The notes: generated by a model from the sequence alone, not told the origin. DNA of 64,000 bases from Ophthalmolycus amberensis (GCA_024529925.1 JAFEUB010001121.1:62001-126000), one strand, 5' to 3'. Counted from the first letter of the stretch, positions 12,661 through 26,030 are shown. Numbers and translations: made by a program.

Positions 12661-13780
12661 ATATTTATATTACATAAGTAATCTTGGATTAGGAAAATGA
12701 CTGTTTTAACTAAACTAAAATCAAGTCTCAAAAGTTAGTTTTCATCTATTACTGGGTCAACTCTGATGGTGCAGATGGTGCATGGTAAAAGAGTTATTAA
12801 TTAGTTTGCACAGTTTTTTTTACCATAGTTGTTCTTTGCTTAAGTAAATCCCAAGGCCTTTCTCTCTACTTTCCATCTGCTCCTGCCAGTGGGGTAAAAC
12901 ACAGATTTTTCACTTTTCTTAACAAAATTAAAAGTTTACACAGTGATTGGCGTGTCATTGCCTGTGGGCTTCGGGAGCCCATTTTCTCATTTTTACAATA
13001 TTTGAGTATAAATGAGAAATTAACTTTTTAGTCCCCCCTCCACCCCCGCATAACATACTTTCAGCAGATATGACTTTGTCCAACATTATTTCTGTGCAAT
13101 ATGACGGCCAGCTGGTTATTGATATGAGCTGAGGAGCAGGTACAGTGGCTGGGTTAATGAGGGTCAGAGCCACTGGCTGTTGGCAGGGAGGATCCAGTTT
13201 TAACACAGGTAATTGTGGCTCATAGCCTTGGGCTGCCCTCTCCTTGTGAAAGACCTGAACCATACCAATGGCCCTGTCTCTAGGACCATCTCATGAGGTC
13301 TGGACCAGCATCACTATTCACACGCTTTACACCTGATGGTGACTTTAGTATGAGGCACTGAAAATACAATTTAACAACAATAGAATACTATAGGACAAAT
13401 CAAAACCGTTACAAATCGCTGTCGTAAAGTAAATCAGGTGATGAGACAAAGATGGTTTAAAAGAAGTACTTCAATTAAGGTTAGAGAATCCTGATTGTTA
13501 CAGTAACAATATTTAATTTTGTGGTTAACAGGTGTTTCATGTGAAAGTCCTATGTTTTGTACTATAATGTCATCTTACCTCGTCTTTACTACAGGCTGAT
13601 GGAGAGCTTTGATACAGTCGTTCTTCTTGGGAGGAGTGTCTCACTTTTTGCTAGTTTTGCTCATGGGAAAGTAGTTAGAGTATCATGATGGATGTAGAAT
13701 ACAATATGGTTTGTAGAGAAATAGGTGCAGTTCAGTGAAATGTTATATGGACTGCAGTTTGCTTTACACACACTCACTCA
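12661..13780. other. Non-coding stretch, nothing recognised
   Basis: AT-rich sequence with no sustained coding frame. The 102-codon minus-strand frame at 12955-13263 has no recognisable domain. No repeat ends were seen. Confidence 0.5.
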
Positions 13781-13784
13781 CACA

Positions 13785-13915
13785 ATCAATGCATTGGTCT
13801 AACCACAAGGAGATATCGGGGTCTTGCTCAAACACATGTGGACAGGAGCCGGGAATCAAACCTGTGTTTGATAGGGAACCATCTGTACTAGCTGAGCCAC
13901 AACCGCAATAGCCAG
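13785..13915 (-). mobile_element. tRNA-derived SINE, minus strand
   Basis: On the minus strand the segment reads as a tRNA-like head: an A-box-like TGGCTCAGCTAGTACAG (about 13883-13899), then a B-box-like GGTTTGATTCC (13852-13862) at tRNA-like spacing. It is followed by a body with CTCCTGTCCACATGTGTTTGAGCAAG, broken here as CTCCTGTCCACATG and TTTGAGCAAG, which resembles the body of common fish SINEs (ATGTCCTTGAGCAAGAC-like). No functional tRNA fold is expected: the acceptor arm is not complementary. It would have been transcribed by RNA polymerase III and moved by a LINE. Confidence 0.65.
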
Positions 13916-13945
13916 AATGCTTATTGGCAGCGATTGGCTGTTTTT

Positions 13946-16900
13946 TGCAAACTATCACCACCTAACTAATTCCTGGAGGACCTGGGACAAGGCCTTCTCC
14001 CTGAGGATAACCTGATGAGTTATGGCTTCAAAGACTCAATCGAGTTTTATACTGTGCACTGCACAATGGATGATTGAGTACACCTTTTGTATTTTTTGGC
14101 ATCTCAGTGGAGGATTTATCAAACCGGAGAGAGCCACATGTCTCCGCCGCAGCCCCAACAAGAGGACTGTCCTGAAGCCACCTACAATGAGTTGGCCATG
14201 GAAGGCAATAACATTTCCATTGTCACCAGAGCAGACACTCAAGGCGAGACAGAAGTTGACCCCATTTGTCCCTTAGCAGCACAAAGTGGAGTGAAACAGC
14301 CTACCATTGTTCAGGGCCCAGCTGTCACTGTAAAATGGCCATTTGTGACATAGAGTGTTATCATATTTTGCTAGCACTCAGGCTTGGAAAAACATATCAG
14401 ACAGATTTGTCAACTTGTCACACTCTTTTTTTCTATTTTCAGTCTGACGTTGCCTCCACTCTAATCGATTTCCATGGGGGATTTGATTTTTCCTGAACAT
14501 TACCGATAGACGAAAGCATCCGCCTGAATGTCACGTAATTTTAAGTCAACAGGGGATAAGTTGCCAACGCAACATACTTAGTGCCGGTGTTTTAAGAGTG
14601 GCGCGGAGCATGTTAAAATAACTAGCCTATGATGTCAGTTGATATTGACAACACATGCTGTATGTGAAAATTTCTTTTTTTTTAATAAAGGGGTCAAATA
14701 AAATTCAAAACTATTATTCTGCTGCCCGAATGAAAGAGAGTCCATTTGAGTGAAAATTCAGAGATGTCGGGGTAATTCTCCCAAATAGACCCGCCGTGTA
14801 TTCTTGGAGGATTTAAATGTTTTAAGTTGCTTGTAAGGGTAGATTCAAAATGTATTGTAAAGAGACAACCGGAGTTAAACGTTACGGTTACGGACACAAA
14901 TGAGGAATGCATGAGAAGAGGGACCGTGATACGCCAACAAAGATGCCACGGAAAAGAAGTTATGCCAGAGTCTCAACCTGGCATTTGGTAGCAGTACGAC
15001 AGAGGTGAATAATATATTCTTCCCAAGCATCAAAGCAGAGTGCTGTTCGGTAAATCGATTGAGAACAGCCTCGATAGCAGCATCAGTGTCGTTTGTACCA
15101 GTCTCCATTGTTGTTGTTAGTATTTCTCGGTTCCGGCACACAGCTGAAAAAGAGCTTGACAACAGTGTTAGTACCGCCCCCTGGCTCTGATTGGCTTATC
15201 ATTGTTCGCCCTGCTGTGCTTATTTGTTGATTACTTTTTAATCATGAAACCGGTTCATGTCACGATGCCAGACAAATCATTCGACTCAAACCTGGTGAAG
15301 TGGGCAGATTCAAAGGTCTGGACCCTGAAGGAAAAAAAAAATGTATAACGCTAAATTCACATTTTTATCTTCCTGTCTGAGCCCTTGCTTCTCTGAGCTT
15401 ACTGCTCTCCAGGTCCGACAGTATGAGTGTTCACAAAGCCAAGAACCAATGAAGATGATATTAGATAACAGACCATAACAGTCTTCCACCCATTATTTTT
15501 CAAAGGTAACACACACTCCATTCTTATCTCTCATCCTCCAACATATGCCTACAATGTACACACCTTATCAAATCCCAGCAGACAGAGATCAACTTGATTA
15601 AATGTATTTATTTATTTTTGCCAGTGATATCAGAACTCCAAGTGTGTACCTGTGAAAGGCCTGATGGTAACAATCAGATCATGAAGAAACCGACTTTTAG
15701 AATATATATTTCACTGGTAAAATAAAATGGACAACAGACACTAATGCGTTCCCTAAAGCCACCGTCTCTTCATAACTGAAATGAAACATTCATCCAAATC
15801 TTTGTGTTCACACTCACAGACCTGCTGACAGATGAATACTGCATCAAGAGAGTAAAAGCACCGGCGAAGATGTGTTTCATGCACAATTCTCTGATTTACA
15901 TTTTCTTGTTAGCTGTCAAAGCTGTCTTATTCCCCATGGTAATGTGGTCTCAAACATAATGGATGAATATTGTTTCAGCAGGATAAAATGTCCTTATAAA
16001 ATTTAGAACTCATTTTCGGCTAAAGTTACTTCAACAAGAACTCCAGAACAAAATTTAAAATATAGAACCGCATAAATGTTGTGGCCACCATCGATAGAAA
16101 CTGCTTTAATATTCCTCAGTATGCTAATATTCTATGAGAGTATTGTCAAGAGCAGCATAAAGAAAAAACAGTTTTGTCAAACAAACCCCAGAGACAAATA
16201 ACTAGATCTGCTGACAACCAATGATTGATGGCTTTTGCATGTCCTCCACATAAACACAAGTAAAAAAAAAAAGAATGAAGAAAAGATAAATTGCTTATTG
16301 TCGATTGTGTCATTTTAAGGAGGTAATGTGGCACTTTCTATACAGCGATTTAGATTTTTACCGAAGACACATACGTTGAAACAATCAGTGTTTTCAAGAC
16401 TTAAACGCATAGAGAAGCTGGTAGATTTTAAGCTTCAGTCTCCTTCTTGTAGTGGGAGCCATTTAACAATTGGCCCAAGCCCTCTGGCAGACAGCGTCAT
16501 AATTTGCCTCATCTTGTGCCTGCTTGACATCCCACTCCAAAAGAATTAAGAGGGGCAGGCTTGTTGGATCCATGGCGCCTGATACCTGGTTTTACCTGGC
16601 TCCGAGAAAATAGAGCTGCAGCTGAACCAGAGGGCTGCACAGTGGACTGGGGCACTATCAACAGAAACAGTGGGCACAGGAGGGCGAGTGTAACGGGGCC
16701 AGTGTAAAGAGGAACGGGTGGTGTCACTGAAGGCACTATGTGAGAGACGGGCTCCATGCCTGCAATGTGCAACAATGCTAGAGAGCATCAATGGACCCCA
16801 GACAGTGCAGACAGGCAAAGGGGTATGGCGCTGGAGTCCTGTAGGCTGGATCAGTGAGAACAGGCGTGAAGCTAAAAATGTTCACAGCAGGGAGGCCTCA
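13946..16900. other. Non-coding stretch, possible old repeats
   Basis: No gene was recognised. The block 14690-15230 contains CCGCCCCCTGGCTCTGATTGG and several short open frames on both strands, a texture common in decayed fish transposons, but I see no transposase motif or terminal repeat. The minus-strand frame at 14875-15162 is 95 codons and unrecognised. The interval 15240-16320 is AT-rich and featureless. Confidence 0.4.
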
Positions 16901-16904
16901 GCAG

Positions 16905-17020
16905 CTACCGGTGAATTACAGCTGATGTCTCTCAGGCTGAAAACACGGGTCCAAGAAAGACAGTATCTGCAGGACGAGCTGTCATCTTGTCGCAGCTGAC
17001 TCGATCTCCTGGAGAAAAGA
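16905..17020 (+). pseudogene. Possible coiled-coil coding fragment
   Basis: A frame open until TGA at 16997-16999 encodes a strongly helical, charged stretch with LRLKTRVQERQYLQDEL. Beyond the TGA, the same frame continues as LDLLEKRS, consistent with a coiled coil interrupted by a stop. No convincing splice acceptor or donor borders it. It could be a decayed exon of a coiled-coil protein or chance. I do not recognise a family. Confidence 0.2.
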
Positions 17021-17225
17021 AGTCTTATTTTTCTTCTTCTCTATCCTTGTAATACCAATCCCTCAGCCCACGCCAGTTTGACAGCAGTCAGGAGATTTTT
17101 GCCCACTTGTGTTTGTGACTCATGAGAAGGGATCTGCCAGGTGCCTCAAATCTACAGCGCTGTGTCCCTGATCACTCTCACACCACCTTAAGTAGCTCCT
17201 GAAGGGATTTTGAGTACACCTGGTA

Positions 17226-17480
17226 CTAAGAGCGCTTTCACAAGCCAACATTTACTCCATTTCAATTACGAATTGCTCTCGCTTTTCTTGGCAAGACCCG
17301 CCCTGCGTAGCTGGTTGAGGCAGAGACGATTGGTTATGGTTAGGCGTTGACCTATGTAGTTTAGGTCAGGATATCCCATCGGTCAGGGCGTAGTATACCT
17401 GAACAAATCAGGTTACTGGGACCTCGGCGATCATGGACGCCGAGCCAAGTCAAGTCTCAAATGCCATGTGGTTGGAATGA
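17226..17480. repeat. Fragment of a dispersed fish repeat
   Basis: The segment contains CAAGACCCGCCCTGCGTAGC, TAGGCGTTGACCTATGTAGT and GGTCAGGGCGTAGTATACCT in order, which I recall as parts of a repeat found widely in fish. The left border is near GAGCGCTTTCACA. No terminal repeat pair is visible; class unknown. Confidence 0.4.
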
Positions 17481-18297
17481 ATCTTCTATTATCTGCTGCA
17501 TGCCATCGGGTCGGCTTAGAACAAAGCATAGCTATATTTCAAAAATCCACTCCTTTATCTATCAGTATCGGCATTGATTCATTGTTTGGTACATGATCAC
17601 TGTATTGCAGTATAAAAAACACACAATTACAGCTTTCCTTTAAAGTAATGAAATGTATTTTGCCCCTAAAAATGGATATAGACTAACGCTACTCAGGGTA
17701 ACAGGAAAATATCAGTTTAAATATCAAAACTGTATTTTTACTCTGTGTCTGCAACTAATGACAATACTACTTTTAACTCTCTTCAGTAACTTGCAGTATT
17801 ATTACAAAGGACAGGATGTCTGCAGGTCCTTGAAAAGTCAAAAGATTGCTTATTCAGCACACTTGTTAATGCACACCCCCTTAATCTGTCAAACGTGTCA
17901 GAACTGCCTTTTTGAAGCATCAAAGCACAAATACTCATCTTTTTATCTTCAATGAGGAGTTTTTCCTGATGTCCTCAAGCCCTAAAAATCCATTTTATTT
18001 GCATATTTTTATGTCTTGAGAGTTTTGTTTTGCATTTAGTTATTTGTTATGGATGTTTTCATTTTTCTTTGTCATGCTTTTTTAAATCAGACCCCCATTT
18101 AGTTGTTGTCAGTTGCATGCAACCAGACTTGTGGCACCAGCACTAATTTGCAATTGATTTGGTTTGTCACTCACATACATGGCACGTAAGTATCTGAGGA
18201 CTTCTAGCAGCATTAGGGAGCAGTGCTAGTGGGGTTAAGGGAGCAGTGCTAGAGGCGTAATGTTAGCGAGCGTTGCCAGCAGCCGAGAGAGAAAGAG

Positions 18298-18333
<36 letters not shown>

Positions 18334-20280
18334 ACACATCACAAACATTACAGCTGTCTGTCAGTAGCTTTGCAGTGTGTGCACAGTTTATCTGTTGTTG
18401 AATAATTGCAACAACTACTCAAGTCTGAAGCCAAGCTCCCGTGTCTTTCTTGCCACTTGCTGATTAAAACAATATGGTATCATTGAATAATTGATCAAAT
18501 ATCGTATCGTGATGAAACTTGTGATTTTCACCCCTACTACTTTATTCAGTGCTGATAAAAAATGCACTTCTTGCAACCAGTGGATGGATAACACAGTAGT
18601 GTGTTCCATTAATTAGCCTACTAAGTTCTCATCATATTATTATTGTGATTTTAATTGTAGCCTTCTTAAGTGGCAGTGCAACTATTGCCAATACAAGTTT
18701 CTTAAAGCCAAAACTTATTTCTTCCCCTTCAAGTTTTGATTCCAGTGCCGGTGTCCTTTAGTTTAATGCCAACTTATCAGTTCCAAAATACTGGTGACAC
18801 AGTTTTAGCTTTCTAAATTCCACGATTAAAGATATAACCATGAAACATCAACAAGGTACAAATATCTGAATTACTGCATTATAAATGCATGGACGACAAA
18901 TCTCAGCTATTAAGGCAATTATGTTCTTTTGTGCTTGTATCGAGCTGGTACCGATAGAGAGCAGTTAAGTGATTGAACATGTATACTGTCATGATGGTAC
19001 AGGTCAAGACAATTACACCTGACATCCTAAAAGGTGCACCTTCCATGGATCTGATGTACTGCCACTTTGCATGTTCTGTCCCTTGGTAGGCTATATGTGT
19101 GATCGCTAATTAGTTGAGGCCATTTCCTTGTCTGGATAACATTTACATCCCTGCATCAATATTAAACGACTTGACGTTCCATCTCGTTCCCTCTTGAATG
19201 CCATTTCCACAAAACTATATATTTAGCAAAAGTGATTTCCTGCCTCGAAAAATGTTGAGATTCTCATCAAGTCACAGGCTTGAACAGCTTGTGTTTAAGG
19301 TATTTAAATCTGTAATTTGCAGTCAGTCCCCGTGGGAGCCCTATAAACTATACGCATCTATGTGAGGGTGAGAGCAGCTCAAAACAGGCGCAGATTCGCT
19401 AAAAAGGCAATGACATGCAGCCTGCCTTATCATATCAAATTACTTATGACTTGTAATTCCGAGCAAAACTTGGGGTAAATAGAGACAAACAGCTGTTCAT
19501 GTATAGTGAGCAAATGAATTCACCCATGCTCTCTGAAGTTCTTTCTCCAAATGTCGTCACTTGTCATTTCAACCCTTTTTTTGAAATCTTTTGAACATAT
19601 GCAATAGCTGAAATGATGGATGGGCATGGTCTCCAGTTCCCTTTGCCTCACATGTAGACAAATACACACAAATACACATTCACCCTTGACTCCACTCCAA
19701 AGTAATTTACAGCTGGGATGGCCGCCATCTCTGAAATAGCCTCTGGTTGTGTTTGGAAGAGGAACGGCGTACGTAACTGCAGCCAGAGGATACTTGTCTG
19801 TCAACAGTGAGCAAAACAAATGATCTCTATTAATCATTTGCAACTTGTTCTCATCAATTATTTCTATGGCCCGTCAAATAGCATGCACAGACATGACGGT
19901 GTTGTGTCTCTTGCACGTTCGATGGAGCTTTGACAGGCCATCCCCCTAGCTGTGACTATCAGCGTTAGCTAATCAACCCATCTGTATCCCTTTCTGAAGC
20001 ACATTTTCTCTGGCTACAATCCTGCTCGACCAATATCTCATGTTTTCTCTATCCTGCTCTAGCTTTCTTTCAAAGGAAACACAAACGCGAAGCTTGTTCT
20101 ATCAGCGGGGGTGGGGAGGGATTCAGCAGGGTCAGCAGAGGACAACTGTTTAATGCGCCAAAGTACCTTGTTCTGGCATTGTGTTTGTGTGACATCTTAG
20201 AAAACTCCTTTGTTGCTCCAAATAGCCCAGCAGAGCTGTACTGTACATTAATTGACAATTTGTCAGTGAATGTACCTTGT
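17481..20280. other. Non-coding stretch with one GT array
   Basis: No gene was recognised. An octamer-type ATTTGCAT occurs at 17997-18004. A partial duplication of GGGAGCAGTGCTAG occurs at 18216 and 18239. The (GT)n array at 18299-18331 is listed separately. Confidence 0.5.
18299..18331. repeat. (GT)n microsatellite
   Basis: About 15 uninterrupted GT units, preceded by a short GAGA run. Confidence 0.95.
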
Positions 20281-20647
20281 CTTTGTTGCAGGGATGCCTT
20301 CAGAAGCTGTCTGTGGACTCTCGGCTGTTTTACATTCTCTCATCTCACCACTGGGGTTCTCCAGAGCCCTTGTAGTCCCCATCACAACGACGGTTTACAG
20401 CACCTTTAGAGCTGCCCTGGTGACAGGATTAGGACAGCTCTGCCATCAAGCAGCATCAAAGCCAAAGCAAGACGGAGATGGATTAATAAGTAAAGAAGAG
20501 TGTGACAGAAACAAAGGCTCTCGGATCACATGACGGATGTAAAGTCACCCGGGGCCTCGAAAAGGAGAAGAAGTTTTCAAACCTGTTTGTTTTGTGGCTC
20601 AAAGAGTTCCTATGCATGAGCGTCAACCGTTCAGGGACAGCAGGAGC

Positions 20648-20696
20648 AGGGGGAGGGGAGGGGAGGGGGAGGAGGGGAGGGGAGGGGGGGGGGGGA
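20648..20696. repeat. G-rich (GGGGA)n tract with G-quadruplex potential
   Basis: More than eight runs of three or more G are separated by single A residues and end in a run of about 13 G. This fits the G-quadruplex pattern of four G3+ runs with short loops many times over. The complementary strand is poly-pyrimidine. Confidence 0.9.
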
Positions 20697-23690
20697 CTGC
20701 CACTGCTGGCATACGGAAGTTTGAAGAGCAAAAGTAGGCATGTGCGAAACTCACGCACTCACCCAGCGTGCCGCTGTTCATTATTCCACAAATCTGTCAA
20801 CTCCCACTGCTGAATCATCGTGGCGACCCAGAAGGAGGGCGCCCAAGCGCCGTGATGTTGTAACAGCAATTTTCGATGTTTGAGGACACAAATGGCTCAT
20901 TGATTGTAAGAGGGAATTTCAAGAAAATGCATTGATATGCATGAGACTTCAAGTGAGTAAGGATGAAGCTTTCTGCCTCGGAATGATAGTCTACTCACGA
21001 TACATTGTACTACAATCTTTCTTATGCATTGCCCTTTGTCTTTACTTCACACTTGTTCCGTTTCCTAATTCTCTCTCTATAATTTCTATTTCTCCCATGG
21101 ATACGTGTCCCTTTGTCTCAGAGCAGCCTGTACAGTTTGACACTGTCTACAGCACCTTATCAGTCGTAACTGCTACAGAAATTCTTATCGCAGAATTTGA
21201 GGCAACATTTTGTGGCCGAGGTCCTCGTCCTCGTACCAGAGTAGCATACAGCCGCGAGCTCCAACACTCTGTTTACACTGCAGTCAATCACGCAAAAGTT
21301 CAACACTATTTTTTTTGTGTGTTTAAAATATGTTCTGCTGGCAGCAAGAGGTTTTTATCTGATGCTTAGAAGTTTATGAGGCATCACTGTTCATCAGCTG
21401 CTATCTGGTGTTTAAGTATAATCTTTATGACATCCGAAAAACCGCCGTGAAATTTACAGAGCGGTAAGGTCACCCTGCTGATGGGCTGTGGCTAACCGCT
21501 CCCGGAGTCGATTGCCTTTCCAGTGCCGCGCACGGAACGAGCAATCGGAGATTGGACTCGCCCATAACAACCCAGCAGCTTTCTCACGGTAACTTACCAA
21601 AAGACACAGAAACAAACCCATGAACGAACAAAGTCATCTGTTGAAGTGCAGGCGCTCCTGTGCTGCTATGGGATGGGATCGTAGCACTCTATGAAGTCTG
21701 TGCCCAAACACCACTCCCGCACTTGACATTTGGGGATCTTACTTGACCCTGTAGTGAGTGAGCGGCGTAATGAAGCTAGCTCTGCTCCCTTCCTAATCTG
21801 CTCTGACAGGTCCTGACTTCTAGAACATGATTAATGTGTGCTGCGGCTGCATCTGGACGCCTTTCATGTCATCGGCAATATTGCGCCGCTCCGACAAATG
21901 AGGACCCAAATGTCATAAATTTATTGTGGCACGTTGTCTATATCCATTAGCAAACAATTTACTGCAAAGGTGAGAATCTTGTTTTGATTATCTCATGCGG
22001 TGCCACCGTATCTATCAGTCGGTCGGCCCCTGAGCCCCGATGTGCCACGGAAAGTCAAAAGAGTGATAGCCTGTATCCAGCTGCCATGAATCATTCCTCT
22101 AGTATTTGCTCATTACCAAGTGGTTGTTAGAATTAGGCTTTTTATGGGACCAGTGTGTGGTTTTCCCTTGAGGAAGCAACGTGATCCAGCATATGGCCAA
22201 CTGTATGTCAATGGTGATGAGAACTGGAGTCTGTTAGCTTGTGTGCCCGTGAGTAAAGCAAGTGTTTATGACTTTGATTGGTCAGGAGCAGGATGCAGAG
22301 CTCAGAACAGCTGTGACTGTCCTTCATGAAATTCATTAAACTCAACTCGAGTATAAAGGAGCAATTCACAAAGTCTGATCCAAGCTGTGAGTTAGCAGAT
22401 GAATTTTAATAAGGAAAAAGTTTCCTATCACACTCTCTTACTAATCTCCAAATGCCTTGTTTGCTTGTTCTTCAGTGAAATCCAACCCCAAGGACCCGCC
22501 CTGATAGAAGTACACTCACCACCAAACAGGCCACCTTGATGCGTTCTGCTGCTATTCAATTCCAGTTCTTGACATTTTGCGGCTGACTCAACAGAGCTTA
22601 GAAAGTCTGAGTAAACAAAGGATTTGAAAAGGATAAAGTAGCACAAATTTCAGCCAAACCACTGTTGATATTTCACAGCATTGCCCTCAATCCAACTCAC
22701 GTAGACACTGCTTGCCCCCCTCCCGGACGACTCGGCCTTAAAGTATTTTCTCATTCGCTGCACGATCCACGGTCGCACGCGTCTTAATCTGAAGAGACGG
22801 TTCCATTTCAGCTCGCTCCCGATAACCTTCCCATTCACCGCTCCCCACGTACACCTTCAGTGAAAAGAGGGAAGCGCCCAGAAATAGAAATGAAAGAAGA
22901 TGATTTCAGTGGCTTTTTCATAGATTTAGTGGGAACAACTTGAGAGAAGTAGAAAAAGGGCGAGAGGAGGAGACGTGCAGAGTGAGAAATAGCTGCCGTG
23001 TTTGGCTCTGTGGTGTATCATCGGATTGTGAGTATTAGAGCTGAATCTTATTGTCGTCGCTGTCTGGCTGGTTAAAAACGCAAGGAAGCAGCCTTTCAAT
23101 ATTGGTGGTGAAGTGAGGTAAGAAGAATGTTGCGTCGTGACAAAATGGACTGGTTAAATACCCCACTCGCTCTATATCATCTTCTTTAAAAAGAAATCAG
23201 TCTGCTTTCCTGTTCTCAAAGACAAACCCCAGGGGAGCATCTGGAATTTAAGAGACAAATGAGGTTCAAATCGGAAATGAAATCGTTTGAGAGGAAAGTA
23301 ATGAGTGGACCCCGCGTTTTGTGATGAGCTTCATGCTGCTGACAAATTTCTGGCAGACTTAATATAGAGTGCTCATAGACTGTAGTAGTAGGAAGCCCTG
23401 TGGAGACTGAAGGCCTGCAGACTCTCTTCAATTTCTCTATTGTCTCCTTGAATTAAAACATGAGGGAGGCTAATAACAAGTGACCTTGATATAAATATCA
23501 TTGCACCATGTTTGTGTTACAACATGGAAACATTTCCGTCGGATTTTGTTGGCTTGTTGGTTGTTTCACGCGGACCTGAAATAACCACAGTGGTGATTTT
23601 TGAGTATTCCTGTTGTATTTGTCCTCTCCTAAGAGGAAGCCTCAGCAGGGTTTTTGGTCAAAAGACGAGGGGAAAAATAATTATAATACT
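20697..23690. other. Non-coding stretch including possible regulatory blocks
   Basis: No gene was recognised; the longest plus-strand frame (20932-21369, 145 codons) has no known domain. The part 21440-22110 is repeat-free and is listed separately as a candidate regulatory block. Confidence 0.45.
21440..22110. promoter_or_regulatory. Candidate conserved non-coding block
   Basis: A repeat-free block of mixed composition with many CpG dinucleotides and homeobox-type cores, such as TTTATTG (21921), ATTAGCA (21947) and GATTAATG (21829). There is no sustained reading frame. The texture is like a deeply conserved enhancer, but this cannot be shown from one sequence. Confidence 0.25.
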
Positions 23691-23691
23691 A

Positions 23692-23711
23692 GGGGGGGGG
23701 GGGGGGGGGGG
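23692..23711. repeat. Poly-G run
   Basis: Twenty consecutive G residues. The length may be imprecise in assembly. Confidence 0.9.
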
Positions 23712-26030
23712 CTGTGACTCCGGGAGTAGAGCCAGTTGCAGTTCATATAGGAGCCCACAGCTCCTATATGCTTAGGATGGATTAGCTGCAGAGGTCAAAT
23801 TCCATGTATGTGACAATGAAAATATAGTTCAAGTCCCGTAATATCTGCAGCTCACCTTTTCTCTACCGGTGGGGCGACAGAGCAGGGAGATGTGTGGTTT
23901 TTTGTCCGAAGGCTGCCATAAATGTCAGCAGCACACACCGGTGGTCAGCAGCGGAGGTGGCAGGAGGGAGGGAGACGGAATGCTGATGAGGAAGCTGGGT
24001 AGCAGCAAAAGGCAGAGGCTTACGGCACATACCCCAGAGGAACATGTGTAAACAGGCACCGATGGCTGAATGCACACACATGCACGCACACAAGAAGTCA
24101 CAGTGCAGGGGATAAAATACACACATATAGGTATGCCCATGGACAAACGCACACAGCAGCCTCAGTCGGACCACTGAGGCTCCAGTAGCTGCAAACAGGA
24201 AATCACTGATCTGTCGTAGAGAGAGCAGCTGAGCAGACAGAGCTTCTGAGGGAGCTGACCTTTGCTGCCGCACCTCCGACCTTTTTGCGGATCACCTGTT
24301 CAGCTCAGCTACATCTCTGGAGAATGTATGCTCTCTCAAATCGCTCACAATCCCTTCTTAGCGCACACAAAGGAACACGGCGTATTGCTGGTGCTGCGTA
24401 GACCGTATGGCTCATGAAGATTACATGAATCCAATTAAGAAGATACAAGAAGCACCAGCGCCATCACAATCGCACTTCCTTGCATACCTCAGACTGAATA
24501 AATGCTTCCGAATATTCACATGCTCAATATCTTTCAACTTGTCAACTTGTCAACTGGCTATCGGGGCCAAATATTGTTGACGGTCACAGAACCTTTCCTG
24601 TAATATTCTAGTGGAACCAAATATGTGGACAAGTCAAAGAGTAAACAATGTGAGTGAAAGATTCTGCTACATGGATACACAGCCACAGCTCCGACCCAAA
24701 AAAGAACCAAAATAAACCATGTGTTGTCGATGAGTGATCGGCCACTCACCTGCTAGCTTGCTACAAACTTTAACCTGCTGATTTTACCCCAAAACCATGA
24801 CATTTTTCAAGGACTTTTGGTGCCTAAACTGAACCAAATTGACCGTTTAGAGGGCATGACATAATAGACGTGTAGTACTGTGGACCCACAGATATAGACC
24901 TACTTGGACACAACCACGAAGCGTATGCAGATGAGCGTGTGACGTCATCTGGCTGCTTTTAGCGACTTTTTGGAGCTTCTGCCAATTAATATTGGAAATG
25001 ATTTGGCAACACCATTCCACACCATTCCCGAACATGACTTCCATCGACAACGTGAAAACTTCACACGCATTTACAGTCTTCACAAACATTTAATTGTGTC
25101 ATAAAATATGCCAGCGGTTATTCAAATGTCGCTGCTCAGTTTGCGAGATGGCTCGAGCACTATTTGCAGGTACATGCTGTCACAACATTGGAAATATGAA
25201 ATTCGGCAGACTGACACAAGGAACTCGGGTAAACAATAGGCTACACAATCTGCAGCATGTCAGTGAAAAAATGCATCGTCCATGGGGAGGATACTCTCAC
25301 CGATTTTTTTCCAACTTTTGCTAAGGGGAAAACAAAAACAGAAAAGTGAGGGTCAAGCGGGTTAAAACGTTTCATTATTGTGCGTCCCAAATGTGGCAAT
25401 TTGATATCAAGACAGATGGTAAGTACATTGATGTTGTCTAATTAGTGAGAGAGGGTTGTAGCTAATTTTGGGCTAAACACCCCTTTATGACTTCTACAAC
25501 CCTCATTAGTGGACTCACAAGGTAGACAGACAAGAGCCAGTTTTCCAGTGGAAAACCCATAACAATTATAGCTTAGTGTTTTCTTCACCTTCCTTTAAGT
25601 CCCATTTTCAGCCTGGTAACCGCCTCCAGGCAAGTCACAAACAGTCCATAAATTCACACTAAATAAATCTGTTAATTACGATGTCTGTTTCAAGTGGCAA
25701 AAATCCTCAGGTTCACACTCACTCGATCTCAGCTCAGAGTTGTTACTACTGTACTTTGTGAAGACGTGAGAGAGTTTGTAAAAATCAATAATATCCCCCG
25801 ATGAGCTTCTCCTCTGCTCAAGGTTTCCCAAGTAAAACTTATAATTCGGAACTTGTAACCCAATACTCTCTGCACCAAGATTACTCACATCTTTTGATGT
25901 ATCCCACGGTACAGGCTCAAAACAAAGCCTCCCCCTCGCTGTCAGGTCAGCTGAGTCTGTACCACATAACATTAAAAGAAAATGATGTTGGCTGGCGTTT
26001 TTATAAGTTTGTTGCTTCTGATTCGTTTGT
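23712..26030. other. Non-coding stretch with minor repeat traces
   Basis: No gene was recognised. A short inverted pair lies at about 25441-25463 (AATTAGTGAGAGAGGGTTGTAG) and 25494-25514 (CTACAACCCTCATTAGTGGA), which could be a hairpin or element end. Around 24785-24850 there is a fragment of a fish repeat containing CCCAAAACCATGACATTTTTC. The rest is unremarkable. Confidence 0.4.

Noticed and set aside
23863..24273. 136-codon minus-strand cysteine/leucine-rich frame
   Set aside because: It overlaps CA-rich sequence (24060-24150) and two other frames; no domain was recognised.
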